NCBI GenBank assembly: GCA_031287135.1 | Contig: JAITTK010000101.1 | Span: forward strand, 1-31,412 | Origin: Candidatus Methanoplasma reticulitermitis | Lineage (GTDB): Archaea > Thermoplasmatota > Thermoplasmata > Methanomassiliicoccales > Methanomethylophilaceae | Reading direction: 5' to 3' | DNA: 31,412 bases | In this document: positions 6,906 through 14,100 of the stretch, in pieces | Layout: every line of letters starts with the position of its first letter | How positions within the stretch are numbered: position 1 is the first letter of the stretch | The notes under the pieces: generated by a model | Databases searched by the model: none | Seen by the model: the letters and a program-made list of their open reading frames with translations, nothing else | Told to the model about the DNA's origin: nothing | Made by a program: the position numbers and the translations under genes

Positions 6906-7556
6906 ATGCACATCGTCCAAGTGGGGATGGAGTACGACGTTCTGAAAGAGAACAACAAGATAGCAAACTCCAACTATCGTCTGCTGAAGAAGCATGACAT
7001 CAGAACGATAGAACTCATGGGGTCCATCGGGTCCGGCAAGACCGCGCTCATAATAAAACTGGCCGAGAGATTGAGAAAGAAAGGCCTCAGAATATGCGCT
7101 ATTGCGGGGGATGTTACCGGAGAGGACGATCAGAGACGGATGAAAGAATCCGGCCTGGATGCGGTGAACTGCAACACCGGCCACGAATGTCATCTTGATG
7201 CCAATCTCGTGAAGAAAAGCCTCGACAGCATGGACTTGGACAGATATGACGTGATCTTCATAGAGAATGTCGGCAATCTGGTGTGCCCGGCGGATTTCCC
7301 GCTCGGGGCGGATTACAGAGTGGTCGTGATATCCACGACGGAGGGGGACGATATGGTAAGGAAGCACCATGACATATTCCTGCATTCGGATGTCGCCATA
7401 CTTAACAAAATCGACATCTCCGATGCTGTGGGGGTCGATCCCGAAATCATAAAAGAGGATTACAAGAGACTTACCGGGGGACTGAAGAGTATGTACACAT
7501 GTAGCGTGAAGACAGAAGACGGCATTGATGAGTTAGTCTCCGTACTGGGACTCTGA
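6906..7556 (+). CDS. hypB: Hydrogenase nickel incorporation GTPase HypB
   Basis: This 216-aa SIMIBI-class GTPase delivers nickel to the large subunit of [NiFe] hydrogenases together with HypA. The P-loop GSIGSGKT is at residues 39-46, GDVTGEDDQRRM follows, and the metal-binding C95-H96 pair lies in NTGHECHLDA, the HypB hallmark. ENVGNLVCPADFPLG and LNKIDISD (the NKxD guanine-specificity motif) complete the G-domain. There is no histidine-rich or CxxCGC N-terminal extension, so it is the short archaeal form. Translation probably starts on a leaderless message. It is followed after 10 nt by purD rather than by hypA or other hyp genes, so its maturation partners must be encoded elsewhere. Its presence implies the cell uses a [NiFe] hydrogenase. 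Confidence 0.95.
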   Translation: MHIVQVGMEYDVLKENNKIANSNYRLLKKHDIRTIELMGSIGSGKTALIIKLAERLRKKGLRICAIAGDVTGEDDQRRMKESGLDAVNCNTGHECHLDANLVKKSLDSMDLDRYDVIFIENVGNLVCPADFPLGADYRVVVISTTEGDDMVRKHHDIFLHSDVAILNKIDISDAVGVDPEIIKEDYKRLTGGLKSMYTCSVKTEDGIDELVSVLGL

Positions 7557-7566
7557 AGGTGAAATC

Positions 7567-8886
7567 ATGAGAATCTTGACTGTTGGCGGCGGGGGAAGGG
7601 AGCATGCGGCCGTGGAGGCCCTGCATCGCTCCGGTGCCGAGATATATTCAATAATGAAAAATGCCAATCCGGGCATAATACGGAGAGCAAAAGCATACAG
7701 ACTTGTTGACGAGAGGGAGATCGACGACATCTGTGAATTCGCGATAGAGCATGATATCGGATATGCGTTCATAGGGCCGGAGGCTCCTCTTGAAATCGGC
7801 CTGGTGGATGCGCTTGAGAATATCGGAGTGAAATGTGCGGCCCCCACTAAGAACGCCGCCAGGATAGAGACCTCCAAAGCTTTCATGAGACAGCTTGTCT
7901 CCAAACACGGTATCGAAGGGAATCTCGCTTATGCCCACTTCACAAATGCGGAGGACACCGAAAAATACCTTGAGATGCTGGACCGGGAGATAGTCGTGAA
8001 ACCGGTGGGGCTCACGGGCGGCAAGGGAGTGAAAATCCAGGGCGAGCATCTCGCCGACCTAGAAGAAACTATGGACTACGTCAGAGAAGTTCTCTGTGGT
8101 GCGGGAGGTTCCGAGGGTGTCATCATTGAGGAGAAGGCCGTGGGAGAAGAATTCACCCAGATGATATTTGTTGATGGGAAACGCATTGCCCCGATGCCTC
8201 TGGTTCAAGATCACAAGAGAGCATACGAGGGGGATGTGGGCCCTAATACAGGCGGCATGGGTTCATACTCCGATGCAAACCACCTCCTGCCGTTCATTTC
8301 GGAAGAGGTTAGGGGGGACGCACTGAATATCCTGAAGAACATCGTGGATGCAATGAGTGAGGAAGGATGTCCCTACCGCGGTCCCATGTACGGACAGTTC
8401 ATGCTTACGAAGACGGGACCGAAGATAATAGAGATCAATGCCAGATTCGGAGATCCCGAGGCGATGAATGTCCTCCCCATACTGGAGAGTGATTTCCTGA
8501 CGATACTCAAAGACATGGCCACCGGGAAGCTCAAAGAGGACATAAAGTTCAAAAATCTGGCGACTGTGTGCAAATACGTGGTTCCAAACGGATACGGTAT
8601 CGAGCCTGATGCAGGACACGAGATATGCATAGACGAGGATGGCATACGGAATAGCGGGGCCGAGGTGTTCTATGCGAACGTTGACGAGATAGACGGCAAA
8701 CTGTTCACCCGGACATCGAGATCGATAGGTATCGTCGGAATAGGCGAGACCATCGAAGATGCGGAGAGAAACTGTGAAACCGCTTTGCAATATGTCAGAG
8801 GGGATGCCATATGCATACGGCATGACATAGGAAAGAGGGAAATCATCCAGAAGAAAATCGACCGCATAAAGAATCTCCTGTCATGA
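7567..8886 (+). CDS. purD: Phosphoribosylamine-glycine ligase
   Basis: This 439-aa protein is GAR synthetase, which joins glycine to 5-phosphoribosylamine using ATP in purine synthesis. The N-domain begins with the dinucleotide-like VGGGGREHA motif. The ATP-grasp domain contains VVKPVGLTGGKGVKI, the EEKAVGEEFT strand, QDHKRAYEGDVGPNTGGMG and the metal-binding EINARFGDPE segment. The C-terminal domain ends in RKIDRIKNLLS-like helices. The length is normal. GGTGA precedes the ATG by a few nucleotides, 10 nt after the hypB stop, so it is read from the hypB transcript. Its TGA overlaps the truA start as ATGA, another coupled pair. Confidence 0.96.
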   Translation: MRILTVGGGGREHAAVEALHRSGAEIYSIMKNANPGIIRRAKAYRLVDEREIDDICEFAIEHDIGYAFIGPEAPLEIGLVDALENIGVKCAAPTKNAARIETSKAFMRQLVSKHGIEGNLAYAHFTNAEDTEKYLEMLDREIVVKPVGLTGGKGVKIQGEHLADLEETMDYVREVLCGAGGSEGVIIEEKAVGEEFTQMIFVDGKRIAPMPLVQDHKRAYEGDVGPNTGGMGSYSDANHLLPFISEEVRGDALNILKNIVDAMSEEGCPYRGPMYGQFMLTKTGPKIIEINARFGDPEAMNVLPILESDFLTILKDMATGKLKEDIKFKNLATVCKYVVPNGYGIEPDAGHEICIDEDGIRNSGAEVFYANVDEIDGKLFTRTSRSIGIVGIGETIEDAERNCETALQYVRGDAICIRHDIGKREIIQKKIDRIKNLLS

Positions 8887-9659
8887 TCAGGGTAGCCGTC
8901 AGAATAGCCTATCTGGGCAAGCATTTCTCGGGATCGCAGGTGCAGCCCGGGCATAGGACTGTCGAAGGAGACGTCATGTCGGATCTGCAGAAGATACTGA
9001 GGATGCCTGCGGAGGACATTGATCTGAAGCTTGCAAGCAGGACCGACAGAGGGGTGAATTCGCTCGGCAATGTGGCTGTCTTCAACAGCAACATGGAAGA
9101 TATGGACATCCTTTTGAAGGCGCTGAACGCCGTATCCGAAGATGTCTTCTACAGGAGCATCGCCCGTGTTGATAATGAATTCAACCCGAGATTCGCTGAT
9201 GTGCGGAGATACAGATACATAATCCCCGCTGATGGAATGGATATTGCCGCAATTAAGGAATGTGCGGGCATATTCACCGGGGAACACGACTTCATAAGAT
9301 TCTGCAAATCCGAATGCAGACCCACGACCCTCACGATAAACTCGATCGACATCAGCAGAGCCGACGGCATTATAATCGTCGACTTGTCCGCAAGATACTA
9401 CCTCTGGAACATGATCCGCCGTATTGCCGCGGCCATGATGTCCGTTGGGAGAGGAGACTCCGAGATATCGGACGTAAAAGACGCGCTTGACGGAAAAGAA
9501 ATCACATTCGGTCTCGCGAGGCCCGATGCATTGACCCTCCTCGATGTATCATATGACGGCCTGGAATTCAGCACACCTTCGGCTGACATGTTTGACCGTA
9601 GAATAGAGGAAGAGCTGTTCAGAGACCGACTGAGAAATATCTTCTTCACATCATTGTAA
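8883..9659 (+). CDS. truA: tRNA pseudouridine(38-40) synthase TruA
   Basis: This 258-aa protein isomerises uridines in the anticodon stem-loop of tRNAs. The catalytic aspartate is D55 in ASRTDRGVNS, the TruA signature. AYLGKHFSGSQVQPGHRTVEG at the N-terminus (the Y-x-G-x-x-F-x-G-x-Q pattern) and RRYRYIIP, FCKSECRPTTLTI and RYYLWNMIRRI are further family landmarks. The archaeal form is slightly shorter than bacterial enzymes, as here. Its ATG overlaps the purD stop by 4 bp and has no separate promoter. Confidence 0.95.
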   Translation: MIRVAVRIAYLGKHFSGSQVQPGHRTVEGDVMSDLQKILRMPAEDIDLKLASRTDRGVNSLGNVAVFNSNMEDMDILLKALNAVSEDVFYRSIARVDNEFNPRFADVRRYRYIIPADGMDIAAIKECAGIFTGEHDFIRFCKSECRPTTLTINSIDISRADGIIIVDLSARYYLWNMIRRIAAAMMSVGRGDSEISDVKDALDGKEITFGLARPDALTLLDVSYDGLEFSTPSADMFDRRIEEELFRDRLRNIFFTSL

Positions 9660-9682
9660 TATCGGAAGACCGTTGACTGGTC

Positions 9683-10273
9683 ATGGAAGATATAACGAAG
9701 ATTGCCGATGACGCACTCGGGATATTTCGGGATCTGGAGTCCCGCAGGGAACGTGCCATCAGATGTTCCAGGGACATACTGAGAGAAACCAAAAGGATGA
9801 TCCATTCGATACATGTGTCGGGTGACGGCATAGAATCGAAAAACCGTCTCATGGCTCTTGTTTCGGATCTAATGTCCGAGTCCGGCATTGATAAGCCTCG
9901 CATGAATATAGCTCCGGTGGAAGATGCTCTGATGGAGTATGCTGAAGCCATGATCCTCGATTCCATTGTCAGACATTGGAGCGTCCCGTCATTCGATGAT
10001 CTCGGCATAGGCCCTCAACCCTGGGTCCTGGGTCTGGCGGATTGTCTGGGGGAGATGAGAAGAGTTGTGCTGACATCGCTCATGGCCGATGATATAGTAA
10101 AAGCCGAGTCCGTGTTCATGATGATGGAGGAGATCTCCCTCACCATAATGCTCTTTGATGTTCCCGATGCGATACTCCCGATAAGAAGGAAACAAGACAT
10201 AGCCAGAGGCATAATGGAAAGAACAAGGACAGATATCACCAATGCAATCGTGCTATCAAAGATAAGACATTGA
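9683..10273 (+). CDS. Translin-family protein
   Basis: This 196-aa, mostly helical protein matches archaeal translin homologues: RDILRETKRMIHSIH near the N-terminus, EDALMEYAEAMI and LGLADCLGEMRRVVL in the middle, and LFDVPDAILPIRRKQDIARGIMERTR at the C-terminus. Eukaryotic translin and TRAX bind single-stranded nucleic acid and degrade RNA. Archaeal members form octameric RNA-binding rings, but their cellular role is not settled. The gene begins 23 nt after truA, has no clear promoter and is probably the last gene of the hypB-purD-truA transcript. The tRNA-modification neighbour would suit an RNA-processing role, but this is only a context hint. Confidence 0.85.
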   Translation: MEDITKIADDALGIFRDLESRRERAIRCSRDILRETKRMIHSIHVSGDGIESKNRLMALVSDLMSESGIDKPRMNIAPVEDALMEYAEAMILDSIVRHWSVPSFDDLGIGPQPWVLGLADCLGEMRRVVLTSLMADDIVKAESVFMMMEEISLTIMLFDVPDAILPIRRKQDIARGIMERTRTDITNAIVLSKIRH

Positions 10274-10281
10274 AGAGGTTT

Positions 10282-10307
10282 ATTAAAACGAGGCGCTCAG
10301 CGCCTCG
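10282..10307 (-). terminator. Intrinsic terminator whose loop is the stop codon of the preceding gene
   Basis: On the minus strand an 8-bp perfect stem CGAGGCGC / GCGCCTCG encloses the 3-nt loop TGA and is followed by TTTTAAT. The loop TGA (10297-10299) is the stop codon of the secreted protein gene, and the upstream stem arm encodes its final residues. On the plus strand the same stem lies just after the translin gene, but without a T-tract. Confidence 0.8.
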
Positions 10308-11127
10308 ATTTCGGTTTCCCGTAGTTCTTGACGGGTTTGCGATAGAGATAAACGATCATGATGACCAGCACTATCAGGAGGATGACCAACAGGATGTTTG
10401 TCAGTCCGAAATCGGAATGACCGACATAGAACTTCCCGTCTCCGCCGAGTATGACATCTTTGTAGTCCCCGATGTTCTCATCACCGGCAACCACTTTGAA
10501 TGTGTGCTCTCCGTTCGAGAGATTCTCAGCGACCCAGTCATATGTGACTGTCTCTGTCTTCCCTGCAGCCACCGATATCAATGTCTTGCTGCCATCAACG
10601 AGTTCACCGTCGACATGGAAGTAGACTGCGAAGTCAATGAAATCGACTTTACTGTTGTTCTTCAGAACAGCAGTTAGTACTATCGGCTCCAAGACTGATA
10701 CGGTCTGTGTCCTTTCGGTTACCACCGGGCCCTCTTTGTTCTTATTTTCAGTGAAAGTGACCACCAAGGTGTACTTTCCGGCCGTTGCCGGCGCAGTTAC
10801 CTTGAGGTCCGTCTCCACTCCGTTCGCAAGGGTTCCGGAAGAAGGCGACACCGCACCGGACTGGTTGGTACCACTGCTGTTTTTCAGAACGGCAGAGTAG
10901 GTTATGTCCAATGTGTCAAACTCCTCCGATTCGAAGAACATGATCTGATAGGTGAGTTCACCTTTGACTTTGACTGCGTTCTTCTCTCCCTTTATGACGG
11001 AACTTGCCCCGTCGACACTTGATGCATCCTCCAACAGAATCGCTCCCGCTGCGAAGACCATTGCAAATACCGCTATGGCGGCAATCACTTTTTGCGTACG
11101 AACACCCCCTTCTTCATTCCGAGCCAC
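10297..11127 (-). CDS. Secreted, C-terminally membrane-anchored protein with Ig-like/CARDB-type repeats
   Basis: The protein has about 276 residues. A hydrophobic segment (KVIAAIAVFAMVFAAGAIL, about 14-32) acts as signal peptide or anchor. Two beta-rich extracellular segments follow, around TYSAVLKNSS and TAVLKNNSKVDFIDFAVYF, with a CARDB-like pattern (GKTETVTYDWVAENLSNGEHTFKV). A single C-terminal helix (TNILLVILLIVLVIMIVYLY) and a basic tail place the bulk outside the cell. Two GTG starts are possible. The one at 11127 keeps basic residues before the signal but overlaps aglB by 43 bp. The one at 11088 overlaps the aglB stop as GTGA and has GGGGGTG upstream, but loses the basic residues. I favour the longer form only slightly. 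Its role is unknown; context suggests a partner of the AglB-like protein. Confidence 0.8.
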   Translation of the reverse strand: MARNEEGGVRTQKVIAAIAVFAMVFAAGAILLEDASSVDGASSVIKGEKNAVKVKGELTYQIMFFESEEFDTLDITYSAVLKNSSGTNQSGAVSPSSGTLANGVETDLKVTAPATAGKYTLVVTFTENKNKEGPVVTERTQTVSVLEPIVLTAVLKNNSKVDFIDFAVYFHVDGELVDGSKTLISVAAGKTETVTYDWVAENLSNGEHTFKVVAGDENIGDYKDVILGGDGKFYVGHSDFGLTNILLVILLIVLVIMIVYLYRKPVKNYGKPKSRR

Positions 11128-14100
11128 ATCATGGCTATCAGGGCCAGGATACAGAACGCTATCAGCACCATGAATGATGCAGGCATCGTGCTTTTGCTGT
11201 TGTATATGTTGTTGCCTGATGCAGACATATCTTCAGACTCCATCTCGGCCGGTTGCGGTTCCATCTTGAATGTTGCCGTGTTGCCGACGATGACCACCCC
11301 GCTGCTGTTGGTACTGAGATTCTGACCCTGCACCGTCACGGTCACATTGACTGTCGGGACGCTCGTGTCGGTTGCATCCCTGCACATCAGCTTTATGTAT
11401 ATCACGGTGGAACCATATCCGCTGATCTTGTATGTGTTCGCTCCTGTTGCGGGAGATATATTCCCGCCGTCCTTGTCGGAGTAAACGACAGACCATTTGC
11501 CATTGCCACCGCTCACAGATGCCGTTATCGATGCGGTCTTGAGGTAGTTGTCCTTATTGGTTATTGTTACGGCATAAAGGTACTCATAACCGCTTACCGC
11601 ATCAACGAACGCATCCTCTGTGCCGCTAACATCGACATAAGTGTCGGTCGTTCTGATGGGCGACAGCGCACTGCCGTCCAGAACATACGTACCGACGCTG
11701 GTGTTGTTCAGTGACGATACAACCACGGACAGGTTCTCATTTCCGGCACCGACTTTGCCCGAGTCATATGATCCGGATACCGTGACGGTACCTGACGACC
11801 TCGCACCCACTGTGACAGTGTACTCTCTGTCCAACACCCATGCCGTTCCGGCCTTGATGATGTATGTGACGGCGAAATCGCCGGTGTTCTTGACAGTCAG
11901 AGCGAACGATCCGCGCCCGTTCACGAAGCTGAAGTTGCTTCCGGACAGGTCGAGCTTGGACTCGGAGGATGATGTCGTCACTGGGAAGTGCATCTTGGCC
12001 CCGTCTGTGACTTCGGCCGCCGTCATCGATGCCGTTCCGGTGTACCTGTATTCCACGTTGTTTATGGTTTTACTCAGATTGGCACTCAGCTGAACGGCCT
12101 TGCCTGCGGGCAGTTCCATCTCGAACGCGCCGTCTGTCACGACGAACGGCACCGTTACATTGCCATATGTCGCCTTGATCTCTCCGTTCGCAGTCGTTCC
12201 GAGATATCCCTTTATGATTGCCTTATCGGCTTTATCCGACAGGTTCAGAGTCATCGGACCGGTTATATTCATAACCGAAGCATACGCGATCTTCTCGGTC
12301 TCTCCGGAAGCACCTGACACCGCCTTGAAGTAGAAACTCTTTCCTCTCTCCAGGTAGTAGACCAGCGGGTCATCGGAATCGACGAAATAGTCGCCCTTTT
12401 CCTCATCTGTCGGTGTCACGGTTATTTTATCGGCAGCCGATGCGTTGAGCTCAACTCTCACGACGTTCGTGGCCTCTATGTTGAGCGGACCGCTCTGTCC
12501 GGGATATATGTTCACTGTGCCTTTGTAGTAATATCCGGTGCTGCCCTTTATGACGGCAGTATACTGTCCCGGTATAACGGCGGTCGAACCGGATACATCA
12601 TACTTCTTCGATGAGTCGTTGTATAAGGTCAGATTAACCGATATGCTGTTAGACACATTCACTGTCTTCACATAGTTTTTAGCATCCGACGATTCGCTGG
12701 CCGCAAGAGTCCATGAATAAGACGTGCTGTTGGTTCCCGCCGATATGTCCGTGGACTGCTCCCCCATGTGGAACTTGACTGTATCGAACCCTGATGAGCT
12801 CGCAACAGCCCTATGTCCCTGAGGAATGTTGAACACTGCTTTACCATCGGAATTCGTCTTGACCGTTATGTTGTATTCGGTGCTGTCGATGATGACCTTC
12901 ATGTTCACGTCAACAAAGGCTATGCCCCTGGTACTGGACGAGGACATGTTGGTCCTGTAATTCACGTTTATGGTTATATCGCGCGACTTAGATGCGGAGA
13001 TGTTTCCAAGATCCTTGTCCCCGGAGATCGTAACGGTGGATATCGACGCATTCGATGATCCGTAGATATACATCGTATAGACTCCGGCCGGCAATAGGAC
13101 ATTGAATTCACCCTTTTCGTTTGAAGTGAATATGAACGTTGCTCCGTTATCGCCTATGAACGAGACAGTGCAGGAGAGGTTCTCGCCCGCATTGTCTTTC
13201 ACGACTCCTTTGACGTTGTATCCCGTAGCGCTGGTGAGCGATACGCTGCTTCCCGTTGTCACACCGTAGTAGACCGTGTTCCCGCTAACCGCGTATACGG
13301 TGTACTTCTCGCCTATGCCTGCATTCCCATTCATTGTTGGGACGGGGAGGCTTGATGATGAAGACGAGATTATGAAACCGTATGACATCAGCGTGACCAG
13401 ACTTCCCGAAGGTGCCCCCGTGACGGAGATGTTCCTGGAGTCATACACGGTGAGAGCTGCGGATTTTGTCCCGTTGCTTTCGACCGTCACGCTCGGATTG
13501 GACACCGAGACTTTGCCGTTGGTCGCATAAATCACATATGTCGACGGCACAACGGACAGCTCGACACTGCCATCCCGCACATCGGCGCCGAATTCGGCAC
13601 CTGTCGATGTGTCCCTTGCGACTATGGTCCCGGTCTTAGCTTTCGCCCCCACGTCATCCGTTACCGTGACGGTTATCTTTCCCGAAGTGGCCGATATCTG
13701 CGATCCCGTGTTGTACCCGGCATTGACTGTCACGCTCGCAGAGTTTATTGTCGTTCCCGACGGCGAGTATACCGTGACCGTGTACTTGTCTGGGATTATG
13801 TTGCCGAACGTGAAATTCCCGTTCGTGACCTCTGCCGAGTACTTCATCCCGGATGCCGTACCCGCAAGTCCGACATAGCAATCTTCACCGTAAAGGGCGG
13901 TTCCGACGACAACACTTCCCGACAGACTCGTAGCCGGTATGTCCAGATGCGAGTTCGCGGATGTCATGTTCCATCGAGTATCGATGACGGATCCTGTGGC
14001 CAGAGTATTCGTTCCGGACGAGAACAGCACATAGTACTCCGCGCCGACCGGCACAGAGATCTCATATGATCCGTCCGCCCTTGTGAACACGGTGGACTTC

